Of a stretch of 15,058 bases of DNA, positions 1-6,765 are shown in pieces. Numbering within the stretch: the stretch's first letter is position 1; each line of letters begins with the position of its first letter. The stretch is from NCBI GenBank assembly GCA_035275625.1, contig DATEMK010000132.1, positions 1 to 15,058 on the forward strand, given 5' to 3'. The position numbers and the translations under genes are program-made. The stretch comes from DATEMK01 sp035275625. GTDB lineage: Bacteria > Bacteroidota > Bacteroidia > AKYH767-A > OLB10. The notes under the pieces are model-generated. The model saw only the letters and a program-made list of their open reading frames with translations, made no database searches and had not been told where the DNA came from.

Positions 1-1046
1 CAGACAACAGGCAAAGAAAATTGCAAACCTGCAATCCCTCCCCAGGCTTTTTTGAAATTTCCGGATTCGATTTCTTTCATGGCTGGAGGAGCAGGTGAAT
101 GGTCTGTTGCGATGAAATCAACTGTTCCATCTAACAAAGCATTCCAAAGTTGTTCATTGTTTTCTTTTTCACGAATTGGCGGAGCACATTTGAACTCTGT
201 CGCTCCCTCAGAAATTTCTTCTGCATGGAAAAATAAATAATGCGGAGCTGTTTCGACTGTTAATGGCAAACCTTCCTGTCTTGCTTTGCGAATTTGTTCT
301 ATTGAATTTGCAGATGAAAGGTGAACAATGTGAACATGCACTCCTGTTTCACGGCACAAATCAATCATTAGCTTGATTGCATTGTCCTCCCAACTTTTTG
401 GTCTTGATTTTAAATAAGCAGAATAACTTCGTGGGTTTTGTTCTAAGAATTTTAAATCATCATGTACAGAATCCAATTCACAATGCACCAACAACGGCTT
501 ATTGTATTTTTTTAGAACTTTTAGAGCCTTGCGCAAATGTTCTCCAATGGTATTTGGAAAATCATCAATGCCTGAATGAGTGAGAAATGCTTTCAAACCA
601 AATACTCCGCTTTCTAATAATTCTTCCAAATCATTTAAGTTATCGGGAACAACTCCTCCCCAGAAACCGCAGTTGACATGCAATTTATCTTTTGCAGCAT
701 TTAATTTAATTTGAAAATTGTTTTTTGTTGTGGTAACAGGATTAGAATTCAACGGCATTTCAATCATTGTTGTAATTCCCCCGGTTGCTGCTGCTTTGGT
801 GGCGGTGTCAAATCCTTCCCATTCTGTTCTTCCGGGTTCGTTAATGTGAACGTGCGGGTCAATGATGCCGGGCATGACAATGTTTTCTCCTGCATCTTCA
901 ATTGGAAATACCTCACCCCGGCCCTCTCCAAAGGAGAGGGAGTCGTTTACATCAATAATCTTTCCATTGCTGATTAAAATAATTCCGTTAATGATTCCTT
1001 TTGGAATTAAAATTTTTTTGCTTTTTATGCCGAAGTCAATTTGCAT
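1..1046 (-). CDS. allB: Allantoinase (cyclic amidohydrolase), C-terminus beyond window
   Basis: The frame read from the ATG at 1046 down to the window edge stays open for 348 codons; the C-terminus lies outside. It is an amidohydrolase of the allantoinase/dihydroorotase family, which hydrolyses the hydantoin ring of allantoin to allantoate in cytosolic purine breakdown. Visible metal-site motifs are DPHVHINEPGR (residues 63-73, giving His65 and His67), GLKAF with the carboxylated Lys152, LLVHCE with His188, IVHLSS with His242 and ATDHSP with Asp315. HINEPGRTEWEGF and the TAPHY segment (266-270) favour allantoinase over dihydroorotase. Residues 36-45 (SLSFGEGRGE) are encoded by a GC-rich palindromic repeat and sit in the N-terminal beta-sandwich, well away from the active site. 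The gene diverges from xdhC, which also belongs to purine degradation. Allantoinase is likely; hydantoinase/dihydropyrimidinase is the main alternative. Confidence 0.88.
   Translation of the reverse strand, partial: MQIDFGIKSKKILIPKGIINGIILISNGKIIDVNDSLSFGEGRGEVFPIEDAGENIVMPGIIDPHVHINEPGRTEWEGFDTATKAAATGGITTMIEMPLNSNPVTTTKNNFQIKLNAAKDKLHVNCGFWGGVVPDNLNDLEELLESGVFGLKAFLTHSGIDDFPNTIGEHLRKALKVLKKYNKPLLVHCELDSVHDDLKFLEQNPRSYSAYLKSRPKSWEDNAIKLMIDLCRETGVHVHIVHLSSANSIEQIRKARQEGLPLTVETAPHYLFFHAEEISEGATEFKCAPPIREKENNEQLWNALLDGTVDFIATDHSPAPPAMKEIESGNFKKAWGGIAGLQFSLPVV
911..942 (-). repeat. GC-rich hairpin repeat inserted in frame in allB (copy 1)
   Basis: A 32-base element contains a perfect 8-bp stem, CCCTCTCC (922-929) and GGAGAGGG (933-940), with a 3-base loop. 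It is much more GC-rich than the surrounding gene. On the coding strand it encodes residues 36-45 of allantoinase without breaking the frame. It matches 7151-7182 at 26 of 32 positions. The form resembles the short palindromic repeats dispersed in many bacterial genomes; that it is mobile or was inserted here is an inference. Confidence 0.8.
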
Positions 1047-1055
1047 TACAGCCAC

Positions 1056-1130
1056 TAATTACACTAATTTTCACGAATTGAGAAAATAAATGAAATCTTT
1101 TATTTGGTGTAAATTCGTGCAGTTTGTGAC
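1056..1130. repeat. Inverted repeat between allB and xdhC
   Basis: CACGAATT (1072-1079) and AATTCGTG (1112-1119) are a perfect 8-bp inverted pair. Inside them AAATAAA (1084-1090) and TTTATTT (1099-1105) form a second pair. Beyond the 8-bp core the arms remain loosely similar (AATTAGTG-like steps). The element fills nearly all of the 90-base divergent gap. It could be a dispersed intergenic repeat or an operator for a purine-responsive regulator. TTTATTTG at 1099-1106 resembles a Bacteroidota -7 box for xdhC (one mismatch to TAnnTTTG), with only a weak -33 partner (ATTG, 1077-1080). Confidence 0.45.
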
Positions 1131-1136
1131 AGTTAG

Positions 1137-2111
1137 ATGCAGGAATTAAAATTGTGGAAATTTATTGTTGATATGTTTAAGGAAGAAATTCCTGTGGCTT
1201 TGTTATGCGTCCTTGAAAGTAAAGGCAGCAGTCCGGGAAGGCAGGGTTTTAAGATGGCGGCTACTTTGCATGAGATGGTGGGTTCGATTGGTGGCGGGAT
1301 AATGGAACATAAGCTTGTTGAAACAGCACGGGAAATTTTGCATAAGGAAAGAAATGATTCAATTATCAAGGAACAATTTCATAATAAGTCAGCGGGGCAG
1401 GGGAGTCAAAGCGGGATGATTTGTTCGGGGGAACAGACAGTTTTTATTTATCCTGTAAAAGAAAATGATATTTTGCAGATTCAAAATTTAATTGACAATC
1501 TTGAAGAAAATAAAAACGGAACGCTTAAAATTTCTCCGGAAGGAATTATTTTTTCAGGTTTAATTCCACTTGAAAATTATTTTTTGAGAATGAATGGTGA
1601 ACTTGATTTTGAATTTGTTGAAAAGACCGGGTACAAAAACCATTTGTATATTGTTGGTGGCGGGCATTGTTCGCTTGCATTTTCAAAAATGATGAGCGGA
1701 ATGGATTTTCATTTGCATGTTTACGAAGACAGAAATCATTTATTTACATTTTTGCAAAATGATTTTGTACAGGAGAAAAAAATTGTGGATGATTATTCAC
1801 TGTTGAAAGATGTTATTCCTGGCGGGGAAAATCATTATGTTGTTATCATGACTTTCGGCTATCGTACAGATAAGGTTGCATTGAAAACATTGATTGATAA
1901 AAATTTTAAATACCTCGGAGTGCTTGGAAGCAAATCAAAAATTGAAAAGATGTTTGATGAATTGCGCAACGAAGGAATATCGGAAAACCACTTAAAAAAA
2001 ATCAATGCACCGGTGGGTATAAATATTAAAAGTGAAACACCGGAAGAAATTGCGGTGAGCATTGCAGGGGAAATTATTAAAGTGAAGAATACATCAACGA
2101 ATACGAATTAA
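1137..2111 (+). CDS. xdhC: XdhC/CoxI-family molybdenum hydroxylase maturation factor
   Basis: This 324-residue protein has the two-domain XdhC/CoxI layout. The family binds molybdenum cofactor, promotes its sulfuration and hands it to xanthine dehydrogenase in the cytosol. The N-terminal domain shows KGSSPGRQGFKM (29-40), GSIGGGIMEH (49-58) and SGMICSGEQTVFIYP with Cys96 (92-106). The C-terminal Rossmann domain shows LYIVGGGHCSLA (170-181), FGYRTD (240-245), GVLGSKSK (261-268) and APVGINIKSETPEEIAVSIAGEI (291-313). The ATG at 1137 puts a typical start just before the conserved region. No xdhA/xdhB genes are in the window, so the client enzyme is not visible. The divergent allantoinase supports a purine-degradation role. 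The last codons (TNTN) and the stop come from a dispersed repeat. Confidence 0.88.
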   Translation: MQELKLWKFIVDMFKEEIPVALLCVLESKGSSPGRQGFKMAATLHEMVGSIGGGIMEHKLVETAREILHKERNDSIIKEQFHNKSAGQGSQSGMICSGEQTVFIYPVKENDILQIQNLIDNLEENKNGTLKISPEGIIFSGLIPLENYFLRMNGELDFEFVEKTGYKNHLYIVGGGHCSLAFSKMMSGMDFHLHVYEDRNHLFTFLQNDFVQEKKIVDDYSLLKDVIPGGENHYVVIMTFGYRTDKVALKTLIDKNFKYLGVLGSKSKIEKMFDELRNEGISENHLKKINAPVGINIKSETPEEIAVSIAGEIIKVKNTSTNTN

Positions 2112-2126
2112 TACGAATTTACGAAT
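2093..2126 (+). repeat. Dispersed repeat overlapping the 3' end of xdhC (copy 1)
   Basis: A 34-base AT-rich segment starts ATCAACGAATACGAATT and ends TACGAATTTACGAAT. It matches 6766-6799 at 29 of 34 positions on the same strand. Internally it repeats the unit (T)ACGAAT. Its first part supplies the final codons of xdhC (Thr-Asn-Thr-Asn) and the TAA stop. It therefore reached, or arose at, the gene end and reset the C-terminus. Confidence 0.65.
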
Positions 2127-2216
2127 CAGCACCAATTGTCATTCAGGAAGAAACTTTTTACAAGATTCAACCGATTAAATTTAGAGCAAATCTTTTAACA
2201 ATCAAAATTATTTAAA

Positions 2217-3011
2217 ATGAAAATACTACTTTACCAGGCAGATGCATTTACAAGTAAAATATTTGGCGGGAATCCTGCTGCGGTTTGTCCATTGGAAAAA
2301 TGGCTGCCGGATGATGTGATGCAGCAAATTGCGAATGAAAATAATCTGGCTGAAACCGCTTTTTTTGTTAAGCAAGGAAACGATTATGCTTTGCGGTGGT
2401 TTACGCCCGTTTACGAAGTGGATTTGTGCGGACATGCAACGCTTGCTTCGGCTTTTATTCTTTTTGAAATTTTAAATTATGATAAACCTGAAATAAAATT
2501 TCATACGCGAAGCGGGGTTCTTTCTGTGAAGAAGGACGGAGCATTTTTAAAAATGAATTTTCCGAAAGATGAGATGAGTAAAATTGAAACGCCTGCTGTT
2601 TTGATGGAAGCAATTAAACAAACTCCGCTTGAAACATGGCAGGGAAAAACGGATTACATGGCTGTTCTTTCTTCGCAAAAAGCGCTGGAAGCGCTGCAGC
2701 CTGATTTTGGAATTCTCAAAACATTACCAAATATGCGCGGAGTTATTTGTACTGCAAAAGGAGAAAGTGTTGATTTTGTTTCGAGATGTTTTTACCCGGC
2801 TTATGGGATTGATGAAGACCCTACAACAGGCTCTGCGCATACAACCATGACTCCTTACTGGGCTGAAAAACTGAATAAGAAAAAATTAACGGCACAGCAG
2901 CTTTCAAAACGGAAAGGAGATTTGATTTGTGAATTGGTTGGTGACAGGGTGGAGATATCCGGGCAGGCGCGGTTGTATTTGATGGGGGAGATAGAAGTTC
3001 CGGAGTTTTGA
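2217..3011 (+). CDS. PhzF-family isomerase/epimerase-like protein
   Basis: This 264-residue protein belongs to the PhzF/YddE family, which shares the diaminopimelate-epimerase double-barrel fold. PhzF itself isomerises a phenazine precursor, but most family members have no known substrate. N-terminal half: QADAFTSKIFGGNPAAV (7-23), NNLAETAFF with the catalytic glutamate Glu46 (42-50), and DLCGHATLASAF (69-80). C-terminal half: the family signature EDPTTGSAH within GIDEDPTTGSAHTTMTPYW. The length is normal. No phenazine genes are nearby, so a housekeeping or detoxifying role is more likely than phenazine synthesis. The preceding 105 bases hold the tail of the xdhC-end repeat and no clear promoter. 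The protein should be cytosolic, with no signal peptide. Confidence 0.88.
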   Translation: MKILLYQADAFTSKIFGGNPAAVCPLEKWLPDDVMQQIANENNLAETAFFVKQGNDYALRWFTPVYEVDLCGHATLASAFILFEILNYDKPEIKFHTRSGVLSVKKDGAFLKMNFPKDEMSKIETPAVLMEAIKQTPLETWQGKTDYMAVLSSQKALEALQPDFGILKTLPNMRGVICTAKGESVDFVSRCFYPAYGIDEDPTTGSAHTTMTPYWAEKLNKKKLTAQQLSKRKGDLICELVGDRVEISGQARLYLMGEIEVPEF

Positions 3012-3078
3012 GCTTTGGGGGATTTCCGGATAGTTAAATAAATATTTGATTAACGGAAATGAAACATTTTACAAATAA

Positions 3079-3094
3079 TTAAGCTATAACTTAA
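3079..3094. promoter_or_regulatory. Candidate operator upstream of the toxin-antitoxin pair
   Basis: A perfect inverted repeat, TTAAG-CTATAA-CTTAA, ends five bases before the toxin ATG at 3100. Type II pairs are usually autorepressed by the antitoxin HTH protein binding such a site. A weak promoter-like pair lies upstream: TTTG (3014-3017) and AATATTTG (3041-3048), with a 23-base spacer longer than usual. The function is inferred from position alone. Confidence 0.35.
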
Positions 3095-3099
3095 ATTTT

Positions 3100-3495
3100 A
3101 TGGTTATCTTTGAAGTTGAAGGTTTAGGATTTAATACGCGGCAAAGAATAAATAAATTAAAAAGAAACGGGAAAAGTTTAATAAATGAGTTTTTAGAAGA
3201 AATAAAAAAAGATAAAAATCTTGAACCGGAATTGGGAGAGTTGTATGCAACGCTTGAAGATACAGCAAATGGAAAAATGGTTCCAAAAAATCAATACAGA
3301 AAACTTAGATTGAGTTCAAAAATAAAATATAGCGCATTTGAAGCAAAGAGCAAGCACTTGCGTTTGTATCTTTTTCACGATGAAAATCGGAAAATTATTA
3401 TGATTGGAGGAAAGAAGGTTGACCAGGAAAGAGATATAGAAAGATTAGAAAAAATTATTAAAGAACACACGGAATATAAACGAATTCAAAAATAA
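3100..3495 (+). CDS. RelE/HigB-like toxin of a type II toxin-antitoxin pair
   Basis: This 131-residue basic, Lys/Arg-rich protein is followed after four bases by an HTH protein, the toxin-first order of HigBA systems. The core resembles the HigB/RelE barrel. An N-terminal helix (about 17-39) leads into strands QYRKLRLSSKIKYSAFEAK (65-83), HLRLYLFHDENRKIIMIGG (86-104) and a closing helix (108-123). KLR and RLYLF echo the strand motifs of ribosome-dependent mRNA interferases, which cleave mRNA on translating ribosomes. It is longer than most RelE/HigB proteins (about 90-115 residues), the extra length lying before the first core strand. The catalytic residues cannot be assigned with certainty. 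Identification rests on pattern and gene order; a non-toxic RelE-fold protein is the alternative. Confidence 0.6.
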   Translation: MVIFEVEGLGFNTRQRINKLKRNGKSLINEFLEEIKKDKNLEPELGELYATLEDTANGKMVPKNQYRKLRLSSKIKYSAFEAKSKHLRLYLFHDENRKIIMIGGKKVDQERDIERLEKIIKEHTEYKRIQK

Positions 3496-3499
3496 AATA

Positions 3500-3901
3500 A
3501 TGTTAACAAAAAAAGAATTGTTGAAGTATCCGAATTATTTAACAAAGAAATATCAGAATGAAATTTACAGGCAGCTTGTTGAATACATGGGGAAAAATAA
3601 AATTTCTCAAAAAGAAGTGGCGAAACGATTGGATGTAAGTAATTCTTATGTGAGCCAGATTTTAAACGGAAATTTTAATTTCACTTTGACGAAGTTGATT
3701 GAACTGGGATTGTTGATGAGGAAAGTTCCGGTGATTGGGTTTGTTGATGTTGATGAATATGAAAGAGGGGTTAAAGTTGCAGATAAAAAACAAGAAATTC
3801 AAAAGCCGGTTATGAAGTTTGAAGAAAAAAATTATAGAGCAAATCATTCACGTGGTTTAAGCGCTCGTGAAAAGAAAACGGCATACAGGAAGAAGAAATA
3901 A
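3500..3901 (+). CDS. XRE-family HTH antitoxin (HigA-like)
   Basis: This 133-residue protein has a helix-turn-helix at about residues 24-70. QLVEYMGKNKISQKEVAKRL forms the first helices, and DVSNSYVSQILNG (45-57) is the typical turn and recognition helix. It is likely the DNA-binding antitoxin that neutralises the preceding toxin and represses the pair. After the HTH, RKVPVIGFVDVDEYERG (74-90) may contact the toxin. The last 40 residues are strongly basic with a Lys/Arg-rich end, unusual for an antitoxin and probably disordered or nucleic-acid binding. The ATG lies four bases after the toxin stop, which suggests translational coupling. A clear intrinsic terminator follows at 3975-4000. Confidence 0.7.
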   Translation: MLTKKELLKYPNYLTKKYQNEIYRQLVEYMGKNKISQKEVAKRLDVSNSYVSQILNGNFNFTLTKLIELGLLMRKVPVIGFVDVDEYERGVKVADKKQEIQKPVMKFEEKNYRANHSRGLSAREKKTAYRKKK

Positions 3902-3949
3902 ATTATTTGAATGTTGATTTACCTGATTATCCCAATACATCGGAGCAGG

Positions 3950-3967
3950 CAGGATTAACAGGATTAA
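3950..3967 (+). repeat. Tandem 9-bp direct repeat
   Basis: CAGGATTAA occurs twice without a gap (3950-3958 and 3959-3967), just before the terminator of the toxin-antitoxin unit. A single window cannot show whether it is a functional site or a remnant of a dispersed repeat. Confidence 0.5.
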
Positions 3968-3974
3968 AAAATGG

Positions 3975-4010
3975 AACCCGCTTTTGGCGGGTTTTATTTT
4001 TTATTTTTTT
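3975..4010 (+). terminator. Intrinsic terminator of the toxin-antitoxin unit
   Basis: AACCCGC (3975-3981) and GCGGGTT (3987-3993) form a perfect 7-bp stem with a TTTTG loop. A T-rich tract follows on the plus strand. It lies 74 bases after the antitoxin stop. Confidence 0.85.
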
Positions 4011-4059
4011 GTTCGTTTTTTTGCTTGTGCAAAAGAGACAGCGCGTACACAAGTGATTA

Positions 4060-4099
4060 CCTGCCTGCCATTGCGATGGCTTAGGTGACGGCAGGCAGG
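4060..4099. repeat. GC-rich palindromic repeat between converging units
   Basis: Perfect 10-bp arms, CCTGCCTGCC (4060-4069) and GGCAGGCAGG (4090-4099), enclose a 20-base loop. No T tract follows on either side, so it does not look like a simple terminator. It lies between the two oppositely oriented terminators and is GC-rich in an AT-rich gap. It resembles REP/BIME-like intergenic palindromes. The rest of the gap 3902-4196 shows no gene. Confidence 0.65.
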
Positions 4100-4138
4100 G
4101 AATTCCTGACGGTGGTCTCCTAATTTTTATTTTTATTT

Positions 4139-4168
4139 AAAAAAAAACCCGTTGCGATAAGCAACGGG
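4139..4168 (-). terminator. Intrinsic terminator of groES-groEL
   Basis: On the minus strand the 8-bp stem CCCGTTGC / GCAACGGG (4148-4155 and 4161-4168) with a 5-base loop is followed by a run of about nine T. It begins 29 bases after the groEL stop and converges with the terminator at 3975-4010. Confidence 0.9.
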
Positions 4169-4196
4169 GGTTTTGTAATTTGGGAAACTTAACTTT

Positions 4197-5837
4197 TTAG
4201 TAGTCCATTCCGCCCATTCCGCCTGGCATGCCTCCGGGCATTCCGCCTCCGGCTTTTTCTTCTTTAACGTCAGCAAGCACGCACTCGGTGGTGAGCAGCA
4301 TTGCAGCGATAGAAGCAGCGTTTTCGAGCGCTACACGGGTTACTTTAGTGGGGTCAATGACTCCGGCAGCCATGAGGTTTTCATATTTGTCGGTGCGTGC
4401 ATTGTAACCGTAATCGTCTTTTCCTTCGCGGACTTTGTTTACCACGATGCTGCCTTCAACACCAGCGTTTTCAACAATCTGGCGAAGCGGCTCTTCGAGG
4501 GCGCGCCTGATGATTGCGATGCCTGTGTTTTCATCTTCGTTAAGCCCTGTGAGCTTTTCGAGGGATGATACGGCACGTATGTAAGCAACTCCTCCGCCTG
4601 CAACGATTCCTTCTTCAACGGCAGCGCGGGTAGCATGTAATGCATCGTCCACACGGTCTTTCTTTTCTTTCATTTCAACTTCGGTGGCTGCACCAACATA
4701 AAGAACTGCAACGCCTCCTGCTAATTTAGCAAGACGTTCCTGCAATTTTTCTTTATCATAATCAGAAGTTGTGGTTTCTATCTGCGCTTTGATCTGGTTT
4801 ACGCGGGCTTTGATGTCGGCTTTCTTTCCGGCTCCGTTGACGATAGTAGTGTTGTCTTTGTCAATGGTGATTTTTTCGCAGCTTCCGAGGTAAGTTAAAT
4901 CAGCGTTCTCTAATTTGAAGCCTTGTTCTTCGGCAATCAAAGTACCTGCAGTAAGAATTGCGATGTCTTCCATCATTGCTTTTCTGCGGTCGCCAAAACC
5001 GGGAGACTTAACAGCAGCAATTTTTAATGAACCGCGCAATTTGTTTACAACAAGAGTTGCGAGCGCTTCTCCATCAATGTCTTCAGCAATAATTAAAAGC
5101 GGACGGCTGGTTTGAACTGCTTTTTCAAGAACAGGAAGCAATTCTTTCATGTTTGAAATTTTCTTGTCGTAAAGAAGGATATAAGGGTTTTCCAAAACGG
5201 TTTCCATCTTTTCGGCATTGGTTACAAAATAAGGAGAGATGTAACCGCGGTCGAATTGCATACCTTCCACAACTTCAACAGTTGTTTCAGTTCCTTTAGC
5301 TTCTTCAACAGTGATAACGCCTTCTTTTTTTACTTTGTCCATCGCTTCTGCAATCAGCTTTCCGATGGTGCTGTCGTTGTTAGCGGAAATCGAAGCAACC
5401 TGCTCGATTTTTTTGTTGTCATCGCCAACAGCTTTTGACTGTTTTTTAAGATGTGCAACAACTGCTTCAACTGCTTTTTCGATGCCTCTTTTGAGGTCCA
5501 TCGGGTTAGCTCCTGCTGCAACGTTTTTTAAACCTGAAGTAACAATTGATTGTGCAAGAACGGTAGCTGTAGTAGTTCCGTCACCGGCAACGTCAGAAGT
5601 TTTTGAAGCAACTTCTTTGAGCATTTGAGCCCCCATGTTTTCAACCGCGTCTTTCAGCTCAATTTCTTTTGCTACTGAAACTCCGTCTTTAGTAATGGTC
5701 GGAGCGCCATATTTTTTGTCAATAATTACGTTACGTCCTTTTGGGCCGAGTGTAACTTTTACTGCGTTAGCCATTGCGTCAACGCCTCTTTTGAGAGCGT
5801 CACGGGCTTGCAGGTTAAAGGTGATATCTTTTGCCAT
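4197..5837 (-). CDS. groL: Chaperonin GroEL (Hsp60)
   Basis: This 546-residue protein is full-length group I chaperonin, which forms the 14-subunit double ring that folds proteins with ATP in the cytosol. VTLGPKGRNVIID (28-40), the ATP-site segment TITKDGVSVAKEIE (47-60) and AGDGTTTATVLAQ (84-96) are intact. AGGGVAYIRA and the equatorial ENAGVEGSIVV follow in the C-terminal half. The end is the expected flexible Gly-Met tail (GGMPGGMPGGMGGMDY). It lies 78 bases after groES, with no terminator between, so the two form one operon. Nothing unusual is seen in the protein. The ATG at 5837 gives the conserved start MAKDITF. Confidence 0.98.
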   Translation of the reverse strand: MAKDITFNLQARDALKRGVDAMANAVKVTLGPKGRNVIIDKKYGAPTITKDGVSVAKEIELKDAVENMGAQMLKEVASKTSDVAGDGTTTATVLAQSIVTSGLKNVAAGANPMDLKRGIEKAVEAVVAHLKKQSKAVGDDNKKIEQVASISANNDSTIGKLIAEAMDKVKKEGVITVEEAKGTETTVEVVEGMQFDRGYISPYFVTNAEKMETVLENPYILLYDKKISNMKELLPVLEKAVQTSRPLLIIAEDIDGEALATLVVNKLRGSLKIAAVKSPGFGDRRKAMMEDIAILTAGTLIAEEQGFKLENADLTYLGSCEKITIDKDNTTIVNGAGKKADIKARVNQIKAQIETTTSDYDKEKLQERLAKLAGGVAVLYVGAATEVEMKEKKDRVDDALHATRAAVEEGIVAGGGVAYIRAVSSLEKLTGLNEDENTGIAIIRRALEEPLRQIVENAGVEGSIVVNKVREGKDDYGYNARTDKYENLMAAGVIDPTKVTRVALENAASIAAMLLTTECVLADVKEEKAGGGMPGGMPGGMGGMDY

Positions 5838-5915
5838 AGTTATTTATTATTTGTTATTTGATTTTTAGAATTGTGATTAATTGAAATGTTAATTAAAAAT
5901 TTGCTTTTGCAGGAA

Positions 5916-6194
5916 TCAGATTACTGCGAAAATGTCGCTTTCGCGCATGATTAAATATTCTTTGCCTTCAACGGAGATTTCAGTGCCGGAGTACTTTCCG
6001 TAAAGAATCTGGTCGCCAACTTTAACGGTCATCGGCTCGTCTTTTTTACCGGTTCCAACGGCAACTACTTTACCTTTTTGCGGTTTTTCCTTTGCAGTGT
6101 CAGGAATGATTAATCCGCTTGCTGTTTTTTCTTCTGCAGGTGCAACTTCTACGATTACGCGGTCTGCGAGTGGTTTTAAATTGAATTTGCTCAT
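5916..6194 (-). CDS. groS: Co-chaperonin GroES (Hsp10)
   Basis: This 92-residue protein is a complete GroES, the heptameric lid of the GroEL cage. It begins with LKPLADRVIVEVAPAEEKT (7-25). The mobile loop TASGLIIPDTAKEKP (25-39) carries the Ile-Ile-Pro contact (29-31) for GroEL. GKVVAVGTGKK and VKVGDQILYGKYSGTEI follow. It precedes groEL by 78 bases in the standard order. No CIRCE element (TTAGCACTC-N9-GAGTGCTAA) is visible upstream. Instead a sigma-54-like site lies about 70-85 bases before the start. Confidence 0.97.
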   Translation of the reverse strand: MSKFNLKPLADRVIVEVAPAEEKTASGLIIPDTAKEKPQKGKVVAVGTGKKDEPMTVKVGDQILYGKYSGTEISVEGKEYLIMRESDIFAVI

Positions 6195-6262
6195 AATGAT
6201 TTATAAATTTTAATGTTAGAATTATTTTAAAAAATGATTTGAAATTAATTTCGATGTGCGTT

Positions 6263-6278
6263 AGCGAGAATTATGCCA
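6263..6278 (-). promoter_or_regulatory. Candidate sigma-54 promoter upstream of groES
   Basis: The minus strand reads TGGCATAATTCTCGCT. This has the essential GG and GC pairs separated by exactly ten bases, and the -24 box begins TGGCA. The -12 box reads TCGC in place of TTGC, a single change. It would start transcription about 55-60 bases before the groES ATG. A sigma-54 activator gene lies 2.3 kb upstream in the same direction. I found no TTTG / TAnnTTTG promoter in this gap. A chance match is possible. Confidence 0.45.
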
Positions 6279-6367
6279 CCCGGTTTTTTACTGACATCTT
6301 TTCAATTTATCAAAAAGAAAGTGACAAGTTGTGAATGCAACCTGACAATTTTTGATTTGACAGATAC

Positions 6368-6733
6368 TTATTTGGCAGGTGCCGGAGGCGGAGCCTGTTG
6401 CTGACCCGGTTGTTGCTGACCACCACCAGGAATTTGAGGCGCCTGTTGATTCGGAACAGTGGCGTTATCAATTTGCTCCTGGATAACGGAAGCTCCCTCA
6501 GTTGCAGATTTTTTAGGAAGCGCAAATGCACCGAGGATGCATAATACTATAAGCGTGGTTGCCAGGCCCCAGGTGAATTTTTCAAGGAAATCGGTTGTCT
6601 TTCTGACGCCCATAACCTGGTTGGATGCGCTGAACCCGGAGGCAAGCCCACCGCCTTTTGAATTTTGAACCAATACGACCAAAGCAAGCAGGATGCTTGC
6701 GATGATGATGAATACTGTTACCGCTATGTACAT
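6368..6733 (-). CDS. secG: Preprotein translocase subunit SecG
   Basis: This 121-residue inner-membrane protein is a subunit of the SecYEG channel, where it assists protein export. Transmembrane segment 1 is about residues 2-22 and segment 2 about 54-72. Between them lies the diagnostic loop LVQNSKGGGLASGFS (21-35). The C-terminus (about 93-121) is rich in Gln, Pro and Gly (repeated QQ and PG steps) and is probably disordered; SecG tails vary widely between species. It follows the TPR gene by 73 bases and a copy of the ACGAAT-type repeat lies in that gap. It is probably the last gene of the miaB-to-secG unit. Confidence 0.95.
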   Translation of the reverse strand: MYIAVTVFIIIASILLALVVLVQNSKGGGLASGFSASNQVMGVRKTTDFLEKFTWGLATTLIVLCILGAFALPKKSATEGASVIQEQIDNATVPNQQAPQIPGGGQQQPGQQQAPPPAPAK

Positions 6734-6765
6734 TGAGGTTTAAAGTTTAATGATTAATGCCAGCC

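Noticed and set aside
52..1089. Short plus-strand open frames across the allantoinase region
   Set aside because: They lie opposite a continuous minus-strand frame with all allantoinase metal motifs and have no recognisable protein pattern.
4915..5868. Plus-strand open frames opposite groEL
   Set aside because: They are antisense shadows of a full-length, conserved groEL and show no independent features.
6309..6356. Hairpin after secG (ATCAAAAA / TTTTTGAT arms) as a terminator
   Set aside because: The arms are AT-only apart from one pair, the inner stem is just GTTG/CAAC with a mismatch-rich middle, and no clean T tract follows a strong stem on the minus strand.
6195..6367. CIRCE/HrcA element before groES
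   Set aside because: No TTAGCACTC-N9-GAGTGCTAA-like inverted repeat is present on either strand.
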